Source: Zingiber officinale
Lineage: Eukaryota > Streptophyta > Magnoliopsida > Zingiberales > Zingiberaceae
Direction of reading: 5' to 3'
Assembly (NCBI RefSeq): GCF_018446385.1
Contig: NC_055987.1
Coordinates: 32,623,202-32,687,201 of the forward strand
DNA: 64,000 bases
Shown here: one piece after another, positions 23,816-35,696 of the stretch
How positions within the stretch are numbered: the stretch's first letter is position 1
Layout: every line of letters starts with the position of its first letter
Position numbers and translations under genes: made by a program
Notes under the pieces: generated by a model
The model's database searches: none
Seen by the model: only the letters and a program-made list of their open reading frames with translations
Told to the model about the DNA's origin: nothing

Positions 23816-25983
23816 TTGCGAGCGTAATCGCGGAATGAATCCCCTTGTGGGGCCAGGGGCAGCGCCCCTACTTGCAATCTAACTATCGCGAGTGTTCCTA
23901 AGCGATCCTACAGCGCCTTAGCCTGCTGTCCCAAAATGTTTTGGAGCGAAACCTTGCCGTTTCGGAAAAATCTTCTCGGTAGTCGAAGCCTACAAGTGTC
24001 GAAACACTTGTGCTTCGCTTCTACGAGAAAAATACCCATAAAAATCATAAAAATCAGAAATTTACAGAAAAATACAGTACTGAATTTTTGAAATAAAAAC
24101 AAAAACAAAACTTGTACAAGCTTCGTACGTGGCTCTGATACCACTGTTGGGTTCTTCGGGCCGCGAAAACCGCTTTTTCGCGTCACAAAAACCCCAAAGC
24201 CCCCACCACCGGATCCGTGCGAAGAATAAAACTTTCGAAAATACGAGTATGAGTTTACCAACCTATAGATCTACACTAGAACTATATGTTAAAGAATTTT
24301 ACCCTCGTAGCATGCCCTTCGCGAGTCCCGCTTGTCCAAGGAGATGTCGGATCTCAAGTTGTCAAAGTAGACAACTCTCTATGCATATCCACACGAACTA
24401 ATTAAGTGGAGAAGACTAAACAATAGGTGTGCTAGCACCTAGGTGGTTCTGCCAAGGAGAAGAGGGATAGGAGAAGGAGAGCTCGAGGAAGAAGATGATG
24501 GAATAATGCCTTGAATGAAAATGAATCTCATTCATTCCCCTTAGTGGCCGACCACAACATTGTAACTCCTCTCATTTAATGTGGCCGACCACATTAAAGC
24601 AAAGGGAATTTGTAACCTCCATTAGGTGGCATACAAATGTGTTAACTATGATGATATGACACATCATCATTAACCACTTAATGCCAAGTCACAAATGATG
24701 TGGCATAAAGTCAAGTCAAACTTGACTTTTCCTCTTCTTCTCAAGTCAAGTCAAACTTGACTTAATCTCTCTTATGGTTGATCTAATCCAACCATTTAAT
24801 TGAAGTCAATTTAATATAATGAATCTAATTCATTTAATTAAATTGATTCAATGAGTCATAATTTAAATTAGACTCATTAAACACGTGAATCAACTTGAGT
24901 CCAACTCAATTAGCCCAATTAGGATTACTCTTAATCCAATTTGATTCATCACATGAATCTAATCCTCTTGGTTCATCATATGAACCTAATCTCCATCTAA
25001 TTGTCCTTAGTGTGTGACCCTATAAGTTCTTGTAACGTTGGCAATGCCCTTAAACCCATTTAGGAGCATAAGTAATGAGCGGTATCTAGCAACACATCAT
25101 TACTATCCAAATTACAAGAATATTGAATTCCAACATCACCTTGTGACTACTAATTGTGACTCCTCACAATATATGACATGTATCCTTCTATCCTAGACAT
25201 CTAGATTGATCAATGTGAGGCATAGACCGTGTCATCCTCTGACTAATCTAAATCTTGATCTCCAAGTAGACTCACTAAATCAAATGAGCTCAATATCTCA
25301 TATTGACTCATTTGGGCATGGTGATGCACTTCGTGGTCTCACTTTATCAAGAATATCGATGTCACTCCCGTCATATAGGAGGGATATATCCTATCTACAT
25401 CACTCACATCCCTCTGCATAATTCGTTACATACCCAGTAATTGCCTTTATAGTCCACCCAGTTACGGGTGACATTTGACGAAACCAAAGTACATAACTCC
25501 TTATGTAGGGATCTATGGTGACTTCAGGTCCAAGGACTAGTAGTCATACTAATAGCCACATGAGAAAGTATACGACACTCATATAACGATCTATGATACT
25601 TTCTCATGGCGGGTCATTCAGTATACATTCTCCAATGCATACCCATGTGTCAACTTGATATCTCTATATCCATTACTTGTGAGATCAAGTCATCGAATTG
25701 ACCTACATGCTAGTCTTATTGCATTAACATTGTCCCTGAATGTTAATACTTGACTAGGAATGATTAAGAGTAGTGTTCCCTATATCATCTCACTATCGGT
25801 TCAACTAACCGATTAATATAGGTGAGAACCTTCTACTCAAGGACGCTATTATACTTAGTTTATTTGGCACCAATACAAGTAAGTATAATAACCAAAAACA
25901 GATACCTTTATTTATATAAAAATATGATACAAGAAGTCTATAATACAATCATCAAATGATTGGCTCTAGGGCTCTAACTAACA
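23816..25983 (-). mobile_element. Copia LTR with short leader, minus strand
   Basis: The LTR is 24145-25983 (1839 bp, ends tgttgggttc and ctaactaaca). On the minus strand it is followed by a tRNA-Met primer site (GTGGTATCAGAGCC, about 24131-24144) and about 310 bp of leader (23816-24130) that lacks coding sequence. The left side of the element is lost at the junction with the gag-only element. The LTR contains a run of short direct repeats around aagtcaagtttgacttgac near 24710-24765. Confidence 0.75.
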
Positions 25984-27070
25984 TTTTCACTTCCCAATTG
26001 ATTGGTCGATCGATTGGGCCAGCCTTCTTCGCAGCACACCTTCAATCGATTGACTGATCGATTGAACCAAAGTTCAATCGATCGGTTGATTGATTGACTT
26101 CCCTTTGACTTGCTTAACTCAATTCTAGGGTCCCCAATTCGAACAACCAGTCAACCATGACCTGTTGGAATTCCTCATGCCTAACATCTGGTCAACTTTG
26201 ACCTGTCGGGACTTCTTCGCCAAGTGTCCGATCAACCCTTTGACCCACTTGGACTTTTCTTCTCGTGCCAAGTGTCCGGTCAACCTTGACCCACTTAGAC
26301 TTACCGTCTCGTGCCAAGTGTCCGGTCCTCCATGACCCACTTGCACTTCCACTAGATGTCCGATCACCCTTGACCCATCTGGATTTCCTCGTGCAAAGTA
26401 TCCGGTCAATCCTTTGACCTACTTGGGCTTCCCAACACCGGGTGTCCGGTCAATCTTGACCCACCTAGATCTCCACGTGCCTCGCTTCACTTACCAGGTC
26501 TTTCCATCTGCCTGGCTTCACTCACCAGGACTTTTCATCTGCCTGACTTCACTCACCAGGACTTTCACCTAGCTTCACTCACCAAGATTTTCACCTAGCT
26601 TCACTCATCAAGATTTTCCCATTGCCCGACTTCACTCACCGGAACTTTCACCTACCTAGCTTCACTCATTAGGTCTTTCACCTAGCTTCACTCACCAGAA
26701 TTTTCCACTGCCCGACTTTATCACCGGGACTTTCACCTGTCTAGTTTCACTCACTAGGGCTTTCACCTAGCTTCACTCACTAGGTCTTTCACCTGGCTTC
26801 AATCACCAAGATTTTCCCTTATCTAACCTCTAGTTAGGACTTTCCTAGTCAAGTATCTGGTCCACCTTAACCTACTTGACTCTTTTTCACATCTAACTGG
26901 TCAGTCCTTGACCAGAAGAAAATTGTATCAACAATCTCTCCAATTGGATGATTGCATCTGCAATCTCCATATATTGTTAAACTTCGAAATCCAAACATCA
27001 AGACTCAAGCTTGAGCCAACTCAAGTTTAGTCAACCAAGTTAGCCTTGACGTAGGGATATTGCACCAACA
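25984..27070 (-). mobile_element. Partial LTR with two minisatellite-like regions, minus strand
   Basis: On the minus strand the segment begins tgttggtgcaatatcc at 27070, a start resembling the gag-only LTR at 27656. It carries a repeat of the motif tcactcaccaggactttcac (about 26500-26820, 8-10 degenerate copies) and a second repeat of the motif gtccggtcaaccttgaccc (about 26140-26460, 7-8 copies). Near 25990-26100 it has several ATCGATTG/CAATCGAT words. It is cut at 25984 by the Copia LTR. No coding sequence. Confidence 0.65.
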
Positions 27071-27082
27071 ATAAGTAATTTT

Positions 27083-27630
27083 CTACTTGTCTTGCTTCCT
27101 AGAGCTATCAGATTGTTCTACCCATTCCAAGTGTGGGCATGTGGTGGAATGATAGCCTGGACAAAGAGGAGATGTTTGTCCTGCCCTCTTGCGCTTGCGT
27201 GATTCACCCTCTTGGGTTTGTGGCAAAGAAGCTAGCTTTAATTTGACCCAATCTAATTCAGCCTGCAAAATATTTACCTTAGCTTTCTGCCGGTCCAAGT
27301 CTTTTTGTTGCCGCAATATCAGTAAACCGTCTACATGAACTTTTTTAGTCAAAACAGTTATTTCTAAGCATGTCGAGATCTCAGATCATCTAATTCTTCA
27401 GTCTTCTGTTATAAATCCAAATAAGCTTTTCTCCTCAAAGCTACTTTGGACCGAACTTGAGACTGAGCTACTAGTAAACGTACTTCCAGCTCTCTTTGGT
27501 GTGAGTGATGGAAATCTAAGGCTTGTATAGCCTCTCCCAAAGACTTCTCTTTCTCATACAATAGTTGATCCCAAGGAGGAAAATTTGAAGCCATAACTCT
27601 CAATAATATCTCTGGAAGAAAGCGAAGCAA
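27083..27630 (-). pseudogene. Antisense additional ORF remnant of a Tat-type element
   Basis: On the minus strand the region encodes two stretches of charged, heptad-like sequence (for example KDLDRQKAKVNILQAELDWV and LLYEKEKSLGEAIQALDFHH), probably coiled coil. It resembles the coiled-coil part of the plus-strand ORF at 54000-54480. I interpret both as the antisense extra ORF known from Tat-type gypsy elements, because here too it runs against the LTR orientation. It is broken. Confidence 0.5.
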
Positions 27631-27655
27631 AAAAGAGTAAAGTTGGCATTGAAGA

Positions 27656-29132
27656 TGTTGGTGCAGGAAGCATCCGACGATTGAACCTAAGTTTTGATAA
27701 TGGCAAAGGGATTCAAAGTTAAGATTCTCTGTTATCTAACGTGGTTAAATAAGGTTTCAGGAAAGTCCTAACTGCGGTTAGGTAAGGGAAAATCCTAAGG
27801 GGGGGTAACCTTAGGTCTTAGGGGGTGGTAACCCTAGGTGAAGGAAAATCCTAAGGGGGGGTAACCTTAGGTCATAGGGGGCGGTAACCCTAGGTGGAGG
27901 AAAACCCTAAGGGGCGGCAACCTTAGGTCCTAGGGGGTGGTAACCCTAGGTGAAGGAAAATCCTAGGGGGTGGTAACACTAGGTGAAGAAAAACCCTAAG
28001 GGGCGGTAACCTTAGGTCCTAGGGGGTGGTAACCCTAGGTGAAGGAAAATCCTAAGGGGGGTAACCTTAGGTCCTAGGGGGCGGTAACCCTAGGTGGAGG
28101 AAAACCCTAAGGGGCGGCAACCTTAGGTCCTAGGGGGTGGTAACCCTAGGTGGAGAAAAACCCTAGGGGGCGGTAACCCTAGGTCCTAGGGGGTGGTAAC
28201 CCTAGGCGGAAAGTCCAGTCGGTCTGGAGGGCCAGACTGGCAACAGGTAAATCTCCTGAGTGGAGTAGGTGAGGACGCGTTCCCCGCAGAGGGAACAGTA
28301 GGCGTCGGGTCGACCTAGGGTTTCCGGTTGGAAACCCGAAGTCAGACTCGGACAGTCCGGAGACTGTTAATACTTCATTTATAATATCTATTGTATTATG
28401 TGCTAACTTTGTGCTGCAGGATAGTGTTTGGGACTAACGTATCTTGCAGGTGCAAAGGAGCAACTTAAAGCCTCGGATGAACAGTGTCCAAGGCGCCTCC
28501 ATGGAGCTTGGAGGCGCCTCGGGTACAAAGGAAGAGCTGGCTGCGAAACAGTGTTCAAGGCGCCTTGAGTGGTGATGGAGGCGCCTTGGACCTGTTGAAG
28601 GCGCCTTGAGTGGTGATGGAGGCGCCTTCAACTGTGATAAGCGCAGAATGGTCAGCGCTTATCTGCACGATGGAATCGGAGCGGTGGAGGCGCCTTGGAT
28701 GGCTTTCAAGGCGCCTTGGATGCCCTTTATAAGGGGACTTCGAGCAGCTTCTTCAATGAACAACTGACAAGCGATCTTTCTGCTACAAGCTGCTCACGAG
28801 ACGATTCCGAAGTGCTGCTACGAGACACCGACGACCCGGAGCTCCGAATTTTCAGATTACGATATTGTCGTCGGTATAATTAATTGTTGTCATTTATTGT
28901 ACTTGAAATTGTAATCATTATCGAGCTTATAGTTGTTGCCCACCGGAAGCGATCAAGGATCGCGGGCCTTCGAGTAGGAGTCGATCAAGGCTCCGAACGA
29001 AGTAAAATCCTCCTGTCTCTGTGTGCTTGCTTTCTTATTTTCCGCTGCGTTTTAATTACTCGAGTGTTTTCCGAAAAACGAAATAGCCGCGAGCGCTATT
29101 CACCCCCCCCTCTAGCGCGTATCGATCCAACA
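27656..29132 (+). repeat. 5' LTR of the young gag-only element
   Basis: The 1477-bp LTR runs from tgttggtgca to gatccaaca. It includes a minisatellite at about 27785-28210 (a ~55-bp unit built from cctagggggtggtaaccc and variants, 7-8 copies) and eight GGCGCC-centred palindromes at about 28490-28715. A TATA box lies at 28726-28733. Confidence 0.92.
28726..28733 (+). promoter_or_regulatory. TATA box, 5' LTR of the gag-only element
   Basis: TTTATAAG lies directly after the last GGCGCC palindrome. An identical site is in the 3' LTR at 34342-34349. Transcription would start about 30 bp downstream. Confidence 0.6.
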
Positions 29133-29478
29133 ATTGGTATCAGAGGGGGTCGCTTTGAACTGGTGCAACCACCATTCAAGCATTTTTCGCGGCTTTGTCG
29201 TTTGTATAGGTTGAAAATATAACCTTACGCCTTTCGTTTTTTTCCCTCCAAAACTGTTTTCAAAAAATCCATTTTCAAATTTTCACCATTGATTGGAATT
29301 AGTGAAATATCGTATTTTCAAAAATTTGTAGTAATATTGTTTTATAATATTTTAATAATATTTTATTATTTTCTCTCGAAATTCCTGAATTACTATTTTT
29401 ATTTCTCTCCCGCACTACTAATCCAAGACCAAGTCTTGGAACAAATTTTATTGTATTTATTTTGCGAGATTCCTTCTA

Positions 29479-30207
29479 ATGGCCTACGAAGATGGGTACA
29501 ACTCAACATGCCTACCACTGCTGTCTAACGAGAACCTCAGATACTGGAAAGACCAGGTGGAGCATCAATTAAAGACCGAAGCAGAAATATGGACCATAGT
29601 CCATATTGGATTCACTCTTCCCACTAAAGAAGGTGTACCCATCACCTGTGACAAGTGGGATGCACAAACAATAAGGACATTCGAGGCAAATGCAAAAGCA
29701 ACTTACATTCTCCTATGCGGACTAACAAATTCAGATCTTGATCGAGTTGGAAAGTTCAACAATGCTAAGGAGCTTTGGGAGAAAGTGCTCAAGCTTTATG
29801 AGATCCCTTCAGAGTTAGAAGATCGAATAGAACCTGAGTCCGAATTTGAAATTGAATCCTCAGAGTCAACCTCCGAACCAGACTCAGAAAAATCAGAGCA
29901 AACCGATATCATAGCACTGATGGCCAAAGACGAGATATTTGAATCTGAGTCAGAATTTGAAATAGCAACAGTCAAGGGGGAGGATCCTATCACGGATCTA
30001 AAAGGTAAAATTGTAAATTCGAATTGTAAATCTCTCATAATCTGTTTTAAGTGTAGGGAGAGAGGGCACTATAGAAACGACTGCCCCACTCGTAAGACTC
30101 GACCGACACAATCGGAGGAGAAGGAGAAAATGATCAGGAGAGGGAAGAAATACATCAAATGCTCCAAATGCAAACTAATGGGTCACTGCAAAAGACAATG
30201 CCCGTAA
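29479..30207 (+). CDS. Copia-type gag protein of the gag-only element
   Basis: The reading frame of 242 residues has an N-terminal region of the DUF4219/UBN2 Copia gag kind (LLSNENLRYWKDQVEHQLKT, then ELWEKVLKLYE), an acidic Ser/Glu-rich middle, and two CCHC zinc knuckles: CFKCRERGHYRNDC at about residues 187-200 and CSKCKLMGHCKRQC at about 228-241. Gag forms the virus-like particle and binds RNA through the knuckles. It starts about 330 bp after the primer site. A short coiled-coil reading frame rich in Lys and Asn follows at 30364-30576. Nothing pol-like follows. Confidence 0.85.
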   Translation: MAYEDGYNSTCLPLLSNENLRYWKDQVEHQLKTEAEIWTIVHIGFTLPTKEGVPITCDKWDAQTIRTFEANAKATYILLCGLTNSDLDRVGKFNNAKELWEKVLKLYEIPSELEDRIEPESEFEIESSESTSEPDSEKSEQTDIIALMAKDEIFESESEFEIATVKGEDPITDLKGKIVNSNCKSLIICFKCRERGHYRNDCPTRKTRPTQSEEKEKMIRRGKKYIKCSKCKLMGHCKRQCP

Positions 30208-30599
30208 AGAAGACCCAAGAATCCAGAGGGAGAAATCAAGGTTAGTACATTTACATTATATGAAAATCCAGTTTTTGCAACACATGATCGCACTAGCTTA
30301 ACTAATCCTACTTGCTCTAGTATAGATTTCTCTTCAAAATTAGATATACATGCTAATAATGTAATGAATAAAATTAATTCAAATAAAAATAAGAAATTAA
30401 CTCTTAGAAAAGTAGAAATACAAAATAATATTTTAAAAGATAAAGTTGATAAATTAGAGAAGATTGTTAATAATTTAGTCAAATCACGAAATCTAGACTT
30501 GGGTTATAAATCTAAAGTAAAACTTAAACAGTACAAACCAAGTTATAATCAAGTACCTTTTATTTACTTAACTTAATAAAACGTAAATCAATAACATAG

Positions 30600-31180
30600 G
30601 AGGAGGCTCCAGAATAGCTGGCACCTCCGAAATTAATCCACCCGATAAGGGTAAACAAGAGTAGATTACCCGGCAGGGTAATTTAGGTTAGATTAAAATG
30701 GATTAGGTTTAACTTAACCAACGGTACTGGTGAAGTTTTTGGATGATAGTACGTTAGGGAAGCTTGGGCATCGCATGTCTAGGAAGATATGGCTTCGACC
30801 TGGTGCATTTGGCCAAGTGGAACTGACCGAAGCTACCCTTAAATGGATCCTAACTAGTTAGACCAAGGTTTAGTATTAAGTTCAATGGGTAGGACTATTT
30901 GGAAAACCTCGAAGGCATGGTTACTTTAATGAGTTCCTTGTGACTCACCATAGCCCAGAAGTTTATCCAAAGAATGCTTACTTGTTGAACCCAAAGCTAA
31001 ACCTGAATCTAACACAAAGTTAAACTAAACCTGTAAATTGAACCTCAATTCATCTCACAACAATCGTAGGATTACCTGATTGAAGATTTAGATCGGGTGA
31101 GATGACTAAGGAATTTAAAATTCAAATTCAGAATTAAACTCGTAACTATAATTAATTCAAAAATAGATTCATAATTAATA
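30600..31180 (+). other. Non-coding interior of the gag-only element
   Basis: This stretch follows the coiled-coil frame. A short conserved-looking piece (LDDSTLGKLGHRMSRK) can be read near 30736-30785, but no domain is recognised. Confidence 0.4.
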
Positions 31181-31189
31181 TTACATTTT

Positions 31190-32310
31190 CAAATAACACT
31201 TAATTTCATTATTTGAAAAATCTTTCAAAATTATTTTCAAAATTATTGAAAAATCTTTCAAAATCAATTTCAAAATTATTGAAAAAACTTTCAAAATCAA
31301 TTTCAAAATTATTTGAAAAATCTTTCAAAATCAATTTCAAAATTATTTAAAAAACTTTCAAAATCAATTTCAAAATTATTTAAAAAACTTTCAAAATCAA
31401 TTTCAAAATTATTTAAAAATCTTTTCAAAATTATTTTCAAAATTATTGAAAAAACTTTCAAAATCAATTTCAAAATTATTTAAAAAACTTTCAAAATCAA
31501 TTTCAAAATTATTTAAAAATCTTTTCAAAATTATTTTCAAAATTATTGAAAAATCTTTCAAAATCAATTTCAAAATTATTTAAAAAACTTTCAAAATCAA
31601 TTTCAAAATTATTTAAAAATCTTTTCAAAATTATTTTCAAAATTATTGAAAAATCCTTCAAAATCATTTAAAACTGAATGCTAAAATATTTGAAAAATCT
31701 TTCAAAATCAACTTCAAAATTATTTGAAAAATCATTTCAAAATCTTTTAAAACTTAATTTCAAAATCATTAAAAATTAATTTCAAAATCATATAAAACTT
31801 AATTCCAAAATCTTTGAAAAACCACTTCAAAATCATTTAAAACTTAATTTCAAAATTCTTTGAAAAATGTTTGAAAAACATATTTCAAAATCCTTTGAAA
31901 AATATTTGAAAATCAATTTCAAAATCCTTTGAAAAACCTTTGAAAAACTTATTTCAAAATTCATTGAAAAATGTTTGAAAAACTTATTTCAAAATCCTTT
32001 GAAAAATATTTGAAAATCAATTTCAAAATCCTTTGAAAAATATTTGAAAATCAATTTCAAAATCCTTTGAAAAACTTATTTCAAAATCCTTTGAAAAATA
32101 TTTGAAAATCAATTTCAAAATCCTTTGAAAAATATTTGAAAAACTTATTTTAAAATCCTTTGAAAAACTTATTTCAAAATCCTTTGAAAAACTTATTTCA
32201 AAATCCTTGAAAAATCTTTGAAAAACTTATTTCAAAATCCTTTGAAAATCAATTTCAAAAACCTTTGAAAAATCATTGAAAAACTAAATCCTTTGAAAAA
32301 TACTTGAAAA
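31190..32310 (+). repeat. 34-bp AT-rich tandem array inside the gag-only element
   Basis: About 30 degenerate units of 33-34 bp fill 1.1 kb. The first block (to about 31660) is built on aaaatcaatttcaaaattat plus ttaaaaaactttc. The second block (from about 31860) is built on aaaatcctttgaaaaatatt plus tgaaaatcaatttc. The array shows a strict alternation of ttcaaaa and ttgaaaa words. There is no coding sequence. Confidence 0.9.
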
Positions 32311-32319
32311 AACTAACTT

Positions 32320-33270
32320 GAAAATCTTGCTCCTCTAAATTTACTAGACTTACAAGAATATGGAATTAGCCCTGAAGGAAATGGAGATTTGAAGTTTGAG
32401 CATGCTCATACTTTAGGGCTCTGATACCTCAACAAAACAATCTGGATAACTTAAAATCTATTAAACATCATGCTTGGACTTAAAGACCAACTAAAATAAA
32501 TAACCTAAATTAAACATTTAGCTACTCCCTCTTCATCCTAAAAATTAACAAGATCTTAGTCCTATTTTTCAAACTTAAGCCTTTAAGCTAAGTACCTTTT
32601 TAAACTGAACCTACATTCTCAAAATTCATTGTTTGCAAAAGGCTTAGCTAAAGTGACTCATATAGCAACCTTCAAACTTTCTCAAACTTAGCCACCTTAT
32701 AAATTTTAACTCTAAATGATAAAATACTTTTCTAAGTTAAAAGTATTAAAAAGCATTTAACTCATGGCTTTCAAAAGATTTTTGCTAAGTAAATTGAGAC
32801 ATTAAATTTCTTTACAAACAACTTGGCTCCAAAATTTAAATCTAGCTAAGTTTTTCTAACTTTAGTTAGGTATGTCTTTCTAAAAACAACTAAGTCTCAA
32901 AAGTGGCTAAAGACATCATTCGAAATAATCCATATATTAGCCTTTTAAACTTAGGTGAAAAATATTCCGTTTAACTAAGTTTCACAAGCCTTCTTCTTCC
33001 TTCTCTCAAAAAAGATTGTTTTTGCTTTCAACTGATTTTTGATATATGGCAAAGGGGGAGAGTAGAAGAAAATTCAAAGAATTAAAGAAAATTGAAAGAA
33101 ATTCAGAATTAAAGAAAATTAAAAGAAATTCAAATTTTAAGGGGGAGTCTTTACATTAAGGGGGAGCTCTGCACTTAACTATCATTATGCTTGTATTTTC
33201 ATGCTTATCTTTTAATGACATTATTTTCTTAACTTTGAATTTTTGTTGCCATAATCAAAAAGGGGGAGAT
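32320..33270 (+). other. 3' interior of the gag-only element up to the polypurine tract
   Basis: This is AT-rich non-coding sequence with several gggggag words (33053-33170). It ends in the polypurine tract at about 33257-33270, directly before the 3' LTR. Confidence 0.6.
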
Positions 33271-34753
33271 TGTTGGTGCAGGAAGCATCCGACGATTGAA
33301 CCTAAGTTTTGATAATGGCAAAGGGATTCAAAGTTAAGATTCTCTGTTATCTAACGTGGTTAAATAAGGTTTCAGGAAAGTCCTAACTGCGGTTAGGTAA
33401 GGGAAAATCCTAAGGGGGGGGTAACCTTAGGTCCTAGGGGGTGGTAACCCTAGGTGAAGGAAAATCCTAAGGGGGGGTAACCTTAGGTCCTAGGGGGCGG
33501 TAACCCTAGGTGGAGGAAAACCCTAAGGGGCGGCAACCTTAGGTCCTAGGGGGTGGTAACCCTAGGTGAAGGAAAATCCTAGGGGGTGGTAACCCTAGGT
33601 GGAGAAAAACCCTAAGGGGCGGTAACCTTAGGTCCTAGGGGGTGGTAACCCTAGGTGAAGGAAAATCCTAAGGGGGGTAACCTTAGGTCCTAGGGGGCGG
33701 TAACCCTAGGTGGAGGAAAACCCTGAGGCGCGGCAACCTTAGGTCCTAGGGGGTGGTAACCCTAGGTGGAGAAAAACCCTAGGGGGCGGTAACCCTAGGT
33801 CCTAGGGGGTGGTAACCCTAGGCGGAAAGTCCAGTCGGTCTGGAGGGCCAGACTGGCAACAGGTAAATCTCCTGAGTGGAGTAGGTGAGGACGCGTTCCC
33901 CGCAGAGGGAATAGTAGGCGTCGGGTCGACCTAGGGTTTCCGGTTGAAAACCCGAAGTCAGACTCGGACAGTCCGGAGACTGTTAATACTTCATTTATAA
34001 TATCTATTGTATTATGTGCTAACTTTGTGCTGCAGGATAGTGTTTGGGACTAACGTATCTTGCAGGTGCAAAGGAGCACCTTAAAGCCTCGGATGAACAG
34101 TGTCCAAGGCGCCTCCATGGAGCTTGGAGGCGCCTCGGGTACAAAGGAAGAGCTGGCTGCGAAACAGTGTTCAAGGCGCCTTGAGTGGTGATGGAGGCGC
34201 CTTGGACCTGTTGAAGGCGCCTTGAGTGGTGATGGAGGCGCCTTCAACTGTGATAAGTGCAGAATGGTCAGCGCTTATCTGCACGATGGAATCGGAGCGG
34301 TGGAGGCGCCTTGGATGGCTTTCAAGGCGCCTTGGATGCCCTTTATAAGGGGACTTCGAGCAGCTTCTTCAATGAACAACTGACAAGCGATCTTTCTGCT
34401 ACAAGCTGCTCACGAGACGATTCCGAAGTGCTGCTACGAGACACCGACGACCCGGAGCTCCGAATTTTCAGATTACGATATTGTTGTCGGTATAATTAAT
34501 TGTTGTCATTTATTGTACTTGAAATTGTAATCATTATCGAGCTTATAGTTGTTGCCCACCAGAAGCGATCAAGGATCGCGGGCCTTCGAGTAGGAGTCGA
34601 TCAAGGCTTCGAACGAAGTAAAATCCTCCTGTCTCTGTGTGCTTGCTTTCTTATTTTCCGCTGCGTTTTAATTACTCGAGTGTTTTCCGAAAAACGAAAT
34701 AGTCGCGAGCGCTATTCACCCCCCCCCCCCCTCTAGCGCGTCTCGATCCAACA
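33271..34753 (+). repeat. 3' LTR of the young gag-only element
   Basis: The 1483-bp LTR is nearly identical to 27656-29132, including the minisatellite, the eight GGCGCC palindromes and the TATA box at 34342-34349. The longest length change is in a poly-C run near 34720. Confidence 0.92.
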
Positions 34754-34935
34754 GAAGAAACTAGGATCACACCTTTATTAAACTTGGTCACAAGATATAT
34801 GCTGAGGGTATCACGGGATCACTGTAGTAGATATGAAATGTTCAGAAGAATTAATATTTATCAAAAGGACAGAAGTAGACTTAGGTCTAGTTAATCAGCT
34901 ATACCTCCTTCGACTAGACTTGAAGGGGAGCCTAG

Positions 34936-35196
34936 TGATACGGGTTATGATAGGTCGACCTGGCTAGTGAAGGAGGGGTCAAGGTCGAGAAAGATAGGAA
35001 AGATATATAGCCGGGCGAGTGAAGGCCGAGCGAGCACCCACGTCCGGCAAAGTTTGCTCGAACGTAAAGGCACTTAGCCTTATTTATGACTTTTGGTACA
35101 TTATCGACCGACTGAAGGCCGAGTGAGCACCCATGTGCTCATATATGCTCGGACGGGCAAAACCCGCCGGAGCGTAAAGGCATTTAGCCTTATATA
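34936..35196 (+). repeat. LTR of the Tat-type fossil, left part before the hAT insertion
   Basis: The LTR starts tgatacgggttatg. It contains about one and a half copies of a ~110-bp unit (gcgagcaccca ... cgtaaaggcatttagcc) and stops at the hAT end. The right part continues at 41978. Confidence 0.65.
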
Positions 35197-35201
35197 TAGG
35201 G

Positions 35202-35375
35202 CTGAGCATTCGGTTAAAACCGAACCGAATAAACCGAAAACCGAATAAACCAAAATTTTTTAGACGAACCGAACCGACCGATTTCCACAAGAAAAACCGA
35301 GAAAACCGAACTGAAAAAAAATCGGTTTATTCGGTAAAAACCGAATAACCCGATTTAGCCGAATTTCCCATGAAC
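35202..35375. repeat. hAT left subterminal repeats
   Basis: About ten ACCGAA or TTCGGT words occur in 170 bp, in both orientations, for example aaccgaaccgaataaaccg. They are the likely binding sites of the hAT transposase. Confidence 0.75.
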
Positions 35376-35696
35376 TGAGTATTAAGACAAGTTAAAAATA
35401 CTGTTCCAAATTCTAACTTTTTTCGTATTTGCTTTCAATCTTTTTACCATCAATTTTCTCTATCAGTAGATATCACAATATGCAATCACATAATTCAAAA
35501 ATCATACTTGAGCCAAGATACGCAAATACAAAGAATGCAAGGATAAATTTCCTCCATCTCAACAACAACAACTAGCAGATATCACAATATTCAAAAACCA
35601 TACACGAGCTGGAAAAAATTTCATTATCTGGTCAGAATACTGCATAAAAACTTCTGAATTATAACCTGCAAGCATCCACAAAGAAGGCCCTGCAGA

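Larger units (their letters stand above)
27656..34753 (+). mobile_element. Young gag-only LTR element (TR-GAG type), complete ends, target duplication gaaga
   Basis: The 7098-bp element has two LTRs (27656-29132 and 33271-34753). By eye they differ at only about 15 sites in 1.48 kb, so roughly 1%, suggesting insertion within the last few hundred thousand years at usual grass LTR rates. The 5-bp target duplication gaaga flanks it at 27651-27655 and 34754-34758. A primer site tggtatcagaggg follows the 5' LTR, and a polypurine tract aaaagggggagat precedes the 3' LTR. The only coding region of note is gag (29479-30207); there is no protease, integrase, reverse transcriptase or RNase H. The interior also holds a 1.1-kb AT-rich 34-bp array. 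It looks structurally whole but non-autonomous, and would need enzymes from another Copia element. Confidence 0.92.

Noticed and set aside
27785-28210. Possible regulatory array or telomere-like repeats (cctaggg words)
   Set aside because: The unit is ~55 bp, is inside an LTR and is repeated identically in the other LTR; it is not the plant telomere TTTAGGG array.
31190-32310. Regular short repeats resembling a CRISPR array
   Set aside because: Units are directly joined and AT-only, with no unique spacers, and lie in a plant retroelement interior.
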